Below, in pieces: positions 6,568-12,392 of a stretch of 12,392 bases of DNA (within the stretch, counting starts at the first letter, position 1; the number at the start of each line of letters is the position of its first letter). A program made the position numbers and the translations under genes. The DNA is from UBA1479 sp963972065. GTDB lineage: Bacteria > Pseudomonadota > Alphaproteobacteria > Rhodospirillales > Casp-alpha2. Location: contig CAXAVJ010000099.1 of NCBI GenBank assembly GCA_963972065.1, forward strand, positions 1 to 12,392. Reading direction: 5' to 3'. The notes beneath the pieces were generated by a model. The model was given only the letters and a program-made list of their open reading frames with translations. It had not been told where the DNA came from and searched no databases.

Positions 6568-7554
6568 CTATTGATGCAGCAGGATCAGATGGTCGGTCAG
6601 GCGGGTGGACCTGAGGCCGAGCGCCGTTTCCAGCGCCCCGACGACGGCGACGGGATCGCGCGTGTCGAACACGCCGTTAACCCGGCGCTGGCGCAGCCCC
6701 GCATCGGTCAGGCGGATCAGGCCGGTATGATAGCGGTTCAGTTCGTCAATCACGTCGCCCAACGCCCGGTCGCGGAACACCAGTTTACCCCGGCGCCAGG
6801 CGGCGGCACTGCGCGGATCCACGGTTTCCACGTCGCCGAGCCCCCCTGCCGCGCCGTAGCGGACCCGCTGATTCGGGGCCAGGACCGTTTCCGCCCCGCC
6901 GTCGGTTGCCGATACGGCGACCCGGCCCTCAAGCAGCGTCACCGACGCGCCGTCGTCCAGTGCCCTGACGGTGAACACGGTGCCGAGCACGCGGCTGAGC
7001 CCGCCGCCGGCAGCCACCGTGAAGGGCCGGTCCGGGTTCTTGACCACGTCGAACGCCGCCTCGCCCCGCAGCAGGCGCACCCGCCGCGGCCCCGTGCCGT
7101 CCGGGCCGAAATCGACGGCAATGGCGCTTGCCGAGTTCAGTTCCGCCGTCGATCCGTCGGGCAGGGACACCGTTCGCGTCTCGCCGGCCGCCGTCACGGC
7201 ATCGGCGCGGAGTTCCGCGTCAATGCGCTGCGGCAGGTCCGTGCCCAGCCCGAGGGCCAGAACCAGCCCGGCGGCGACCGCCGCTAGCCCCCAACGGCGC
7301 CCGGCCCGATACCCATCGATGGCCGGCTTCCCTGCCGATGGCGTCGTTTCCACGGTGCCCGCCAGATCGCCGAACGCATCCCAGGTCCGGGAAATCCGCG
7401 CGAACGCCCGCTGATGGCCGGGATCGGCGGCAAGCCAGCCGTCGAACGCCTGTCGTTCACGGTCCGACAGGTCGCCCCGGTCGATCCGCGCGAACCAGGC
7501 CGCCGCCTGTTCCAGGGCGGCGGCGGAGACGGGGTGTTTCGGATGATCGGACAA
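6568..7554 (-). CDS. FecR-family anti-sigma factor / iron sensor (complete)
   Basis: A 328-residue single-pass inner-membrane regulator. From the TTG start: the DUF4880 domain at about 12-62 (ALEQAAAWFARI, FDGWLAADPGHQRAFARIS), which holds the sigma factor; a membrane helix at about 88-105; the periplasmic FecR domain at about 125-220 (TRTVSLPDGSTAELNSAS, RVRLLRGEAAFDVV, RPFTVAAGGG, RVLGTVFTVR); and a C-terminal DUF4974/STN-like domain at about 258-328 (LVFRDRALGDVIDELNRYH), the part expected to meet the receptor's signalling domain. The TTG at 7554 has a good ribosome site, AAGGGGA, six bases upstream. In-frame ATG (7596) and GTG (7608) codons have none and would add unlike-family residues, so TTG is preferred. 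It lies 105 bases behind its sigma factor and 154 bases ahead of the receptor, the standard fecI-fecR-receptor order. Confidence 0.93.
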   Translation of the reverse strand: MSDHPKHPVSAAALEQAAAWFARIDRGDLSDRERQAFDGWLAADPGHQRAFARISRTWDAFGDLAGTVETTPSAGKPAIDGYRAGRRWGLAAVAAGLVLALGLGTDLPQRIDAELRADAVTAAGETRTVSLPDGSTAELNSASAIAVDFGPDGTGPRRVRLLRGEAAFDVVKNPDRPFTVAAGGGLSRVLGTVFTVRALDDGASVTLLEGRVAVSATDGGAETVLAPNQRVRYGAAGGLGDVETVDPRSAAAWRRGKLVFRDRALGDVIDELNRYHTGLIRLTDAGLRQRRVNGVFDTRDPVAVVGALETALGLRSTRLTDHLILLHQ

Positions 7555-7659
7555 ACGGTATCCCCTTGGTCTGTCAGGGTTTGAACGGCGGACCATGCGC
7601 GGGAGCACATGGTGGCATTAGGTATGACGAATGAAGGGGCGGTAAGAGGAGGGAAAAAT

Positions 7660-8196
7660 CTATTCTTCCGGGTCCAGGCGCGCAGCACAGTGAAGCAACG
7701 CCTTGCGCAGATGCTTTTCCACCATGTTGCGGCTGATGCCCAGACGCGCCGCGATTTCGGCCTGATCCAGGCCATCGAAGCGGCGCAGCACGAAAACCTC
7801 CCGGCACTTGGGCGGCAGGCCGTCGACGATGCGGCGTAGATTGTCGATATCCTGGCGCGCCGCGACGGCGCGTTCCGCCCCCGGCTGGCCGTCCGGCACG
7901 AAATCGGCGGCGACACCGTCGGCCATGATCGCCTGGCGGCGCTGTTCCCGACGCAGGTGGTCGATGGCTAGATTGCCGGCGACGCGGTACAGAAAAGCCC
8001 GGGGATTATCGACGGGCGACGGCGTCTTGGCGGTGACCGCACGAACGTAGGTTTCCTGCACAATGTCGGCGGCCATGGCCGGGCAGCGCACGCGGCGGCG
8101 CACGAAGACCATCAATTCCTCGTAATGGGTTTCGAAGGCGGTGGTCAGGTTGTGCGCAGTCGTCGTGGTCATGAGATCGGCTGTGTACTCTCGCAT
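7660..8196 (-). CDS. ECF sigma factor, FecI family (second copy)
   Basis: A 178-residue iron-starvation sigma factor. Region 2 covers about residues 20-85 with AADIVQETYVRA and PRAFLYRVAGNLAIDHLRRE, the FecI-type -10 recognition segment. Region 4 covers about 115-172 with PPKCREVFVLRRFDGLDQAE and the helix-turn-helix AEIAARLGISRNMVEKHLRK. The length is at the upper end of the family; an in-frame ATG at 8172 would give 170 residues, and neither ATG has a convincing ribosome site. A Fur box inside a promoter lies 50-70 bases upstream. The fecR-like gene and the STN-bearing receptor follow, so its target is very likely the receptor promoter in 6414-6567. Its sequence is clearly different from the copy at 441-941, so this is not a recent duplication. 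Confidence 0.94.
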   Translation of the reverse strand: MREYTADLMTTTTAHNLTTAFETHYEELMVFVRRRVRCPAMAADIVQETYVRAVTAKTPSPVDNPRAFLYRVAGNLAIDHLRREQRRQAIMADGVAADFVPDGQPGAERAVAARQDIDNLRRIVDGLPPKCREVFVLRRFDGLDQAEIAARLGISRNMVEKHLRKALLHCAARLDPEE

Positions 8197-8237
8197 GCCC
8201 GCCGTTTACCACGGCTTCAGGCCTTGTCCTTGGCCTG

Positions 8238-8266
8238 AAGATAGCGATATTGATAATTATTCGCAA
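8238..8266 (-). promoter_or_regulatory. Candidate sigma70-type promoter for second fecI
   Basis: On the minus strand TTGCGA (8266-8261) and TATCTT (8243-8238) are separated by exactly 17 bases, each with four of six consensus matches. Almost the whole spacer is the Fur box, a classical layout for iron repression. Transcription would start near 8231, about 35 bases before the sigma factor ATG at 8196. Confidence 0.5.
8246..8265 (-). promoter_or_regulatory. Fur box upstream of second fecI
   Basis: Read on the plus strand, 8251-8265 is TGATAATTATTCGCA: the left half matches TGATAATNATTATCA at 7 of 7 positions and the right half at 5 of 7. Extended to the 19-base GATAATGATAATCATTATC model (8246-8264), 15 of 19 bases match. 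It overlaps the promoter spacer and is an A/T-rich island in GC-rich surroundings. Confidence 0.7.
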
Positions 8267-8326
8267 TTAGTGATTTCGCTCCCTCCCGAACCCTCACGTC
8301 ATCTGCCGCCGGGCGGTCTTCTGCTT

Positions 8327-9145
8327 CTATTTCAGAGAGAATTGGACCGGTACGACGACTTCCAACTTGTCGCGGGACATGTCGCCGGGAATGGGCGGCA
8401 GGGGCTGGGCCCGATTGATCATGGCGATGGTTTCCGTGTCCAGCATGCGGTGACCCGACGACCGCTCGATCCGGTAGGCCAAAAGGCGCCCGTCCCGGTC
8501 GATGGAAAAATACAGCAACACGGCCCCTTCGATGCGCCGCAAGCGGGCCGAGCGCGGGTATTCCTTGTGCTTTTCCAGCCAGGCCTGCAACACGGACATG
8601 TAATCCGCCGCCGCCCCGGCCTGACCGCCGCCCTGGGAATTGTCGCCGCTGCCGGTTTCCTTGGCGTCCTTGGTCCCCGCCTTGCCCTGGGCCCCGGCGA
8701 CCGCCGGCGGCGGCGTGCGAACCGGGGCCGGCGCGACCGCCGCCGTCTCCACCGGCTTGGGCGGCGGCGCTGCCTTGGGGCGCACCACCTTGGGCGGCAC
8801 GGGCAAGGGGTCGCGCGGGCGTTCCTCGACGGCCTTGACCGGCTCGATGGCGACGGCATCGGGGACCACCGGCTCCACGGGCACGGCCTCAACCGGGACC
8901 TCGGGCGTCACCGCCTCGACGGTCTCGATGGGCTCGACCGGTTTCGCTTCCTGCGGTTCCGGGGAATCCTGGGCGTCGGAACCGGGCGCACCGCCCGCCG
9001 GACCCAATGAAATCTCGATCCCGCCGACACCCGGAAGCTGCGCCCCAGACGGCGCCGGGGTCCACAGCACGACGGCGGCCGCGGCTGCGTGCAGAAACAC
9101 CGCCCCGGCAATAGCCATATTCCAATGACGAACGCGTATTTCCAT
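8327..9145 (-). CDS. tonB: TonB energy-transducing protein
   Basis: A 272-residue TonB that carries proton-motive energy from ExbB/ExbD across the periplasm to outer-membrane receptors. A single N-terminal helix (about 10-28, MAIAGAVFLHAAAAAVVLW) contains His19, matching the essential His of E. coli TonB. A long Pro/Glu/Val-rich then Pro/Lys-rich linker (about 60-150) spans the periplasm. A Gly/Ser-rich hinge (155-180) leads to the C-terminal domain (182-272) with the EYPRSAR motif, the GAVLLYFSIDRDGRL strand, and PLPPIP near the end. The start is the ATG at 9145, whose A is shared with the stop of the preceding exbD (TGATG), rather than the GTG at 9148. It is the last gene of the exb operon. 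The Fur-controlled fecI2 promoter lies 60-90 bases beyond its stop, with no clear terminator between. Confidence 0.95.
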   Translation of the reverse strand: MEIRVRHWNMAIAGAVFLHAAAAAVVLWTPAPSGAQLPGVGGIEISLGPAGGAPGSDAQDSPEPQEAKPVEPIETVEAVTPEVPVEAVPVEPVVPDAVAIEPVKAVEERPRDPLPVPPKVVRPKAAPPPKPVETAAVAPAPVRTPPPAVAGAQGKAGTKDAKETGSGDNSQGGGQAGAAADYMSVLQAWLEKHKEYPRSARLRRIEGAVLLYFSIDRDGRLLAYRIERSSGHRMLDTETIAMINRAQPLPPIPGDMSRDKLEVVVPVQFSLK

Positions 9146-9555
9146 CACAGGGCCTTCGGCACGGTCAGCACGTTGACCTTCCGCACACCGGCGGCGCGCA
9201 GCAGTTCCATGATCTCGACCAAACGCACCGCCGGTGCACCGCCATCGGCCTTGAGCCGGAAATGCGTCACCCCGGCTTCGACCGGCGCGACCAACGCGGC
9301 CTTCAGCCCGGCGTCGTCGACGGTCTTGCCGTCGAAGGCGAGGCGCCCGTCGGTACCAACCAGAATGACGGGACCGGCCTCGTCCGGCTCCGTCTCGCTG
9401 GCTGAAACCGGCGGCTCGATATGGAACGGATCAGTCGCCGCCAGATGCCCCGCCAGCATGAAGAAGATCAGCAGCAGAAACACCACGTTGATGAGCGGCA
9501 GAATGCGGTCGTCGTCGTTGGTGCCACGCCCGGGGCCGGGCCGAAGAGAGCGCAT
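9145..9555 (-). CDS. exbD: ExbD-family protein with Asn in place of the proton-carrying Asp
   Basis: A 136-residue ExbD-type protein: short cytoplasmic N-terminus, one membrane helix at about 18-38 and a periplasmic domain at about 60-136 (HFRLKADGGAPAVRLVEIME, GVRKVNVLTVPKAL). The helix begins ILPLINVVFLLLIFFM. The position that is Asp in canonical ExbD (LID-VVF, Asp25 of E. coli) is Asn23 here, codon AAC at 9489-9487. A helix of the form PLINVVFLLLIFF is, to my recollection, seen in other ExbD-like proteins of proteobacteria, so it may be a subfamily rather than a lesion. The ribosome site GGAGGAA lies eight bases before the ATG. Start and stop are both TGATG junctions, with the other exbD before it and tonB after, so the three are translationally coupled. 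It probably pairs with the canonical ExbD in one motor complex. Confidence 0.9.
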   Translation of the reverse strand: MRSLRPGPGRGTNDDDRILPLINVVFLLLIFFMLAGHLAATDPFHIEPPVSASETEPDEAGPVILVGTDGRLAFDGKTVDDAGLKAALVAPVEAGVTHFRLKADGGAPAVRLVEIMELLRAAGVRKVNVLTVPKAL

Positions 9556-9980
9556 CACTTGTTCCTCCGGATCAGCGACAGGTTGGCGACCCCGGCGGCG
9601 GCCAATGCGTCGACCACCTGGACCACCTCCTGCACGGCGATGCCGTCGTCGGGGCGGACCAGCACGGGACGGTCGGGCTTCTTGGCAAGCGCCGCCACGG
9701 CACGGCTCGTAATGCGGTCGAGCGACATGGTCTCACCGGCAAGGCGCAGGCCGTCCGCCCGCACCTCGATCAACAGAGCCTGCTCCAGCGACGCCGACCT
9801 TCCCGTCTGCTTTGGCGAGTCCAGGGTAATGGACCGCCAATTGAGGAACGACGACGCCAGCATGAAGAACACCAGCAGGATGAACACCACATCGATCAGC
9901 GGCGTCAGCGAGATCAGGTTGCGGCGGCGCCCGTTATTCGGCGGCGCCAGCGACAGGCGTGCGGTAGGCAGAGCCGGCAT
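9555..9980 (-). CDS. exbD: ExbD proton-channel subunit (canonical Asp)
   Basis: A 141-residue ExbD. An arginine-rich cytoplasmic N-terminus (GRRRNL) precedes a single membrane helix at about 25-45 with TPLIDVVFILLVFFMLASSF. Asp30 is the residue needed for proton use in ExbD/TolR proteins. The periplasmic part (about 50-141) has the family folding segments, including RPVLVRPDDGIAVQEVVQVV and the C-terminal VANLSLIRRNK. The ATG at 9980 lies inside exbB, whose stop is at 9934-9936, an overlap of 47 bases in a different frame. Its own stop is shared in a TGATG with the second exbD. TolR is excluded by the tonB context and the absence of tolA, tolB or pal. Confidence 0.94.
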   Translation of the reverse strand: MPALPTARLSLAPPNNGRRRNLISLTPLIDVVFILLVFFMLASSFLNWRSITLDSPKQTGRSASLEQALLIEVRADGLRLAGETMSLDRITSRAVAALAKKPDRPVLVRPDDGIAVQEVVQVVDALAAAGVANLSLIRRNK

Positions 9981-10680
9981 GGCTTTCTTCCGTCTGAGGG
10001 GCGGCCGTCAGGTCCGCCGTGAAGACCTGGGTCACCAGGTTGTCCATTTCATGGGCGGTGCGGTCGATCATCCGTTCCAGCCAGTTGACCACCGCGACCG
10101 TCGGGATCGCGACCGCCAGACCGACAGCCGTGGTCAGCAGGGCCTCCCAGATGCCGCCGGACAGGATCGCCGGATTGATCCGGTTGCCCGCCTGTTCCAA
10201 CTGCTGGAAGGCCTCGATCATACCAAGCACCGTGCCGAACAGGCCCAGCAGCGGCGCCAGGGTGGCGATGACCTCGAGCGGGCGCATGTAGGCGCGCAGC
10301 ATTTCCAGCATGTCCAAGCCGCACCGCACGACCTCTTCACGGACCTTGCCTTCGTCCAGGTCACGGCGCGCCTTGCCGCGCATGGCCAGCAACACGACCC
10401 GCGCCGCCGGATTTGGCGAAGCGCGCAGAAGCTCCGCCGCGCGCGACGCCTTGCCCGTGCGATACAGGGCCAAACCCCGGCGCGCGGTGTCCCGGTCCCA
10501 CAGGCGGACGCCGCGGAACTGCCACAGCTTAAGACCCAAAATCGCCACGGCGACGACGGACATGGCGATCAGGATGGCGACGACCGGCCCGCCGGCAATC
10601 AACCAATCCAGGCCCTGCGCCAACATTCCGGGATCTTCCGCAGCGGCTGCCAGCGGGTCCCCCACCTGTTGGTTCTCCAT
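9934..10680 (-). CDS. exbB: ExbB / MotA-TolQ-ExbB proton channel protein
   Basis: A 248-residue inner-membrane protein forming the pentameric channel around ExbD. It has three helices at about 28-52, 136-158 and 177-200 and a cytoplasmic region between helices 1 and 2 (RRGLALYRTGKASRAAELLR and on). Helix 2 has LAPLLGLFGTVLGMIEAF. Helix 3 has GGIWEALLTTAVGLAVAIPT, with Glu179 and Thr183/Thr184 in the places of the functional Glu176 and Thr181 of E. coli ExbB. The C-terminal helix LERMIDRTAHEMDNLV is typical. A strong ribosome site, GAGGAG, precedes the ATG at 10680 by seven bases. It opens the exbB-exbD-exbD-tonB operon and overlaps the next gene by 47 bases. It follows the small exported protein gene by 137 bases, which may mean a shared transcript from the right. 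Confidence 0.94.
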   Translation of the reverse strand: MENQQVGDPLAAAAEDPGMLAQGLDWLIAGGPVVAILIAMSVVAVAILGLKLWQFRGVRLWDRDTARRGLALYRTGKASRAAELLRASPNPAARVVLLAMRGKARRDLDEGKVREEVVRCGLDMLEMLRAYMRPLEVIATLAPLLGLFGTVLGMIEAFQQLEQAGNRINPAILSGGIWEALLTTAVGLAVAIPTVAVVNWLERMIDRTAHEMDNLVTQVFTADLTAAPQTEESHAGSAYRTPVAGAAE

Positions 10681-10817
10681 TCGATTACTCCTCTAAACCC
10701 CGGGTGTTGCGCCCCTTGCGGGCACGACAAAGACTGCCCCGCATCCGCTTTGACGCGGGCCGCCTATCTAATAAGACGAACGAAAAATCGGATTCCTTCA
10801 CGCCATTCTCCAAAAAA

Positions 10818-11255
10818 TCATTTGATGAACGGCTGGGCCGCGCGCGACGACACGGACACAAGCGCAAGACAGTCCGCAGGTTCAGCCTTGGCCACCTTGC
10901 AGGACATCACGCCGTTCAGCAGTACGCGCCCGATCGCCGGGCATTGGATGCCGCTGATATCGAATACCTTCAGGCTGGTTTTGCCGGCGCCGATGGGGGC
11001 CGCCTCAACGGCGACCCGGCGCTGCACGATCCCGTCCGCATCGAAGGTGACGAGGTCCAGCTTCAGCGACGTGAACGCTGCCGCCGTGCCGTTGGATAGC
11101 AGCAAATAGGCCCGGCAGGCGTCGCCGGCAGGCTCCAACTTGTTCAACTCAACCCCGATGCGGCCTTTTTCCGCAGCCGGTGCGGCACCGGCGGAAAGGC
11201 AAAGGCCGGCGACAAGCAAGGCGGCGGCAAGGGCAAATGGGGTGCGGTTGTTCAT
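10818..11255 (-). CDS. Exported four-cysteine protein of unknown function, upstream of exbB
   Basis: A 145-residue protein I cannot assign to a named family. It has a Sec-type signal peptide: MNNRTPF, then a hydrophobic run at about 8-22, with cleavage likely after an Ala near 25-28 (AGAAPAAEKG). No twin-arginine or lipobox is seen. The mature part of about 117 residues has four Cys at 47, 105, 119 and 129, enough for two disulfides. Its alternating hydrophobic stretches (CRAYLLLSNGTAAAFTSLKL, VFDISGIQCPAIGRVLLNGV) look like a small beta-sandwich; this is inferred from the pattern only. A ribosome site, GAGGT, precedes the ATG at 11255. It sits between a TonB-dependent receptor and exbB on the same strand, so a role in the periplasm beside the TonB complex is plausible. 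I recall small exported proteins in this position in other alphaproteobacteria but cannot verify homology here. Confidence 0.8.
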   Translation of the reverse strand: MNNRTPFALAAALLVAGLCLSAGAAPAAEKGRIGVELNKLEPAGDACRAYLLLSNGTAAAFTSLKLDLVTFDADGIVQRRVAVEAAPIGAGKTSLKVFDISGIQCPAIGRVLLNGVMSCKVAKAEPADCLALVSVSSRAAQPFIK

Positions 11256-11289
11256 TTTGGACCTCGTATGCTGGCTTCGATAGAGTGCC

Positions 11290-11314
11290 GCCGCCGGGGC
11301 CGATCCCCGGCGGC
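11290..11314 (-). other. Strong stem-loop between receptor and downstream operon
   Basis: A perfect 10-bp GC-rich inverted repeat (GCCGCCGGGG / CCCCGGCGGC) with a five-base loop lies 35 bases before the start of the four-cysteine protein gene and 88 bases behind the receptor stop. No T-run follows on the minus strand, so it does not fit an intrinsic terminator. It could protect the 3' end of the receptor transcript or reduce read-through into the exb operon. Confidence 0.55.
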
Positions 11315-11336
11315 AACACAGGTGATTGGCTGCTCC

Positions 11337-11367
11337 ATAATGCGATTAACTATTAATATCAAGTCAA
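11337..11367 (-). promoter_or_regulatory. Candidate promoter / A+T-rich region ahead of the exb operon
   Basis: Bases 11337-11370 are strikingly A/T-rich. On the minus strand TTGACT (11367-11362) matches the -35 at four or five positions, and CATTAT (11342-11337) is a possible -10 after a long 19-base spacer. A loose Fur-like resemblance (about 12 of 19) lies between them. It could start a transcript for the four-cysteine protein gene and exbB onwards, but the stem-loop would then be in its leader. Weak evidence. Confidence 0.3.
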
Positions 11368-11401
11368 TACCTCCAATGCACCTCTCTTCTCAACCTTCCG
11401 C

Positions 11402-12392
11402 CTACCAGGCGGCGCGAAGGCCGACAAAGACGGACCGCCCGGTTCCCGGTTCGAACAGGGCGGAACTGTCGGTCGCGGTCGCGGCGACGCTGGAACTGGC
11501 GATGTACTTCGTGTTCGCCAGGTTGCGCAGGTCGACGAACATGGACACGTCCTTCGACACCTCGTATCCCGCGCGGAAGCCGAACAGGACATAGGACTTG
11601 GTCGCGACGGAATTGGCGTTGTCGACGAAATAGGCCTGCGGCACCCATTCGATGTTAGGCCCGGCATGGAAGCCCATGGGGTGGTGGTAGGTCAGCGCCG
11701 CCCGGATGAAGTGCTTAGGCGCCCCGGGCAGGTCGTTGTCGCCCCAGCTCGCGTCGTCATCGAACTTGAAGTCGCTGTAGGTATAGGCCGCGTCGAGCGA
11801 AAGGCTGTCCGCCGCATCGCCGCTTTCCAGCAGGTTCCTGGCGAAGGCCCAACCGATCCCTGCTTCGATGCCCTGATGGATGGTCTTGTCGGCGTTGGTG
11901 ACGGAATAATTGCCGCCGCCCAGGTCGAAGTACTGGAATTCATCCTTCAGATGGGCGCGGTAGACGGCAAGGTCCCAGCTCATATCCCGGACCCGGCCAC
12001 GGGTGCCGATTTCCAGGGTCGTCGCGGTCTGGGCTTCGGTATCGGCCAAGGTGGTGTTGGTGAAGTTCAGTTCACCGAAAGTCGGCGCTTCGCCGCTCTG
12101 CGACAGGTTGCCGAACACCTGCCAATCGGGCGCCGCCTGCCACAGCAACCCGACCTTGGGATTGACGAAGGTGTAATCGTTTTCGCCCGAGGTGTCGGTT
12201 GCGTTGTCGAAGCGGTCGTTTCGTTTGCGCGTTGCGTGAAGGAACTGCAGCCCGCCGATCAGCGCCAGCCCCGGCCGCAGGTCGTAGGCGTTTTCCACAT
12301 AGGCCGCATAATTGACCGAGCGGTCCGAAGACGCGGACAGAAGCCCGCCCTTGTTCCCCGCGTTGTTGGTCGATTGCGTGTTGTCGACCCAG
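11402..12392 (-). CDS. TonB-dependent outer-membrane receptor, C-terminal part (cut by window edge)
   Basis: The last 329 residues of a receptor whose N-terminus, plug and any signalling domain are beyond the right edge. The frame is open from the edge (WVDNTQSTNNAGNKGG) to the TAG at 11402; the GTG at 12298 is an internal codon, not a start. Barrel strands are evident: YVENAYDLRPGLALIGGLQF, YTFVNPKVGLLWQAAPDWQV, NLSQSGEAPTFGELNF, LEIGTRGRVRDMSWDLAVYR, SYVLFGFRAGYEV, VFVGLRAAW. The barrel ends in a terminal aromatic (Trp), as assembly requires. The segment with SxSxEAPTFGEL and the DLRNLANTKYIAS near the end resemble the FecA-type/COG4772 group of iron-complex receptors; that subgroup is tentative. 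It precedes the exported protein and exb-tonB genes on the same strand, so it is likely energised by them. Confidence 0.88.
   Translation of the reverse strand, partial: WVDNTQSTNNAGNKGGLLSASSDRSVNYAAYVENAYDLRPGLALIGGLQFLHATRKRNDRFDNATDTSGENDYTFVNPKVGLLWQAAPDWQVFGNLSQSGEAPTFGELNFTNTTLADTEAQTATTLEIGTRGRVRDMSWDLAVYRAHLKDEFQYFDLGGGNYSVTNADKTIHQGIEAGIGWAFARNLLESGDAADSLSLDAAYTYSDFKFDDDASWGDNDLPGAPKHFIRAALTYHHPMGFHAGPNIEWVPQAYFVDNANSVATKSYVLFGFRAGYEVSKDVSMFVDLRNLANTKYIASSSVAATATDSSALFEPGTGRSVFVGLRAAW

Noticed and set aside
8303..8316. A GC-rich inverted repeat (CCGCC/GGCGG) after tonB as a terminator
   Set aside because: The loop would be only one or two bases and no T-run follows on the minus strand.
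9421..11109. A 562-codon open frame on the plus strand
   Set aside because: It runs opposite three well-supported genes (exbD, exbD, exbB) and part of a fourth; composition is typical of a shadow frame.
1..12392. Search for CRISPR arrays, tRNA/rRNA genes, insertion sequences, integrases or attachment repeats
   Set aside because: I saw no spaced direct repeats, RNA gene signatures, transposase-like frames or flanking duplications by eye.

Overview
The window is a GC-rich chromosomal segment with a block of iron (siderophore) acquisition genes. Every gene I can support is on the minus strand, so transcription runs from the right edge to the left edge. The gene families, the codon bias towards G/C in third positions, and the CC0125/CC1285-type lipoprotein suggest an alphaproteobacterium, perhaps of the Rhodospirillales. 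That placement is inference from style and content; no taxonomic marker gene is present.

From right to left: (1) the C-terminal 329 residues of a TonB-dependent outer-membrane receptor (11402-12392, N-terminus outside the window); (2) a small exported four-cysteine protein (10818-11255) behind a strong stem-loop; (3) an energy-transduction operon exbB - exbD - exbD - tonB (10680 down to 8327) with overlapping genes. The second ExbD has Asn where the proton-carrying Asp of the family normally sits. (4) A Fur box in a sigma70-like promoter (about 8238-8266) leads into an iron-starvation signalling cassette: fecI-type ECF sigma factor, fecR-type anti-sigma/sensor, and an 818-residue siderophore receptor with the N-terminal signalling (STN) domain needed to talk to FecR. 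(5) Behind the receptor is a tightly coupled trio of inner-membrane proteins: DUF3649, a PepSY-associated TM protein of the PiuB/FoxB kind, and DUF3325. Both junctions are ATGA overlaps. (6) A separate lipoprotein gene (1059-1661) has its own likely promoter. (7) A second fecI (441-941) has a perfect 7-1-7 Fur palindrome upstream, followed by the first 104 codons of its fecR, cut by the left edge.

Working model: when iron is low, Fur releases both fecI promoters. A loaded receptor signals through its STN domain to the C-terminal domain of FecR2, which activates FecI2 to transcribe the receptor and its downstream trio. ExbB/ExbD/ExbD/TonB energises the receptors in the window. The PepSY-TM protein with its two small partners would act on the imported ferric siderophore, probably by reduction at the inner membrane. 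No siderophore biosynthesis gene, ABC importer, RNA gene, CRISPR array or insertion sequence is visible. The long open frames on the plus strand are shadows caused by the high GC content. No gene-free stretch exceeds 300 bases; the longest gaps (about 115-150 bases) carry the regulatory elements listed.
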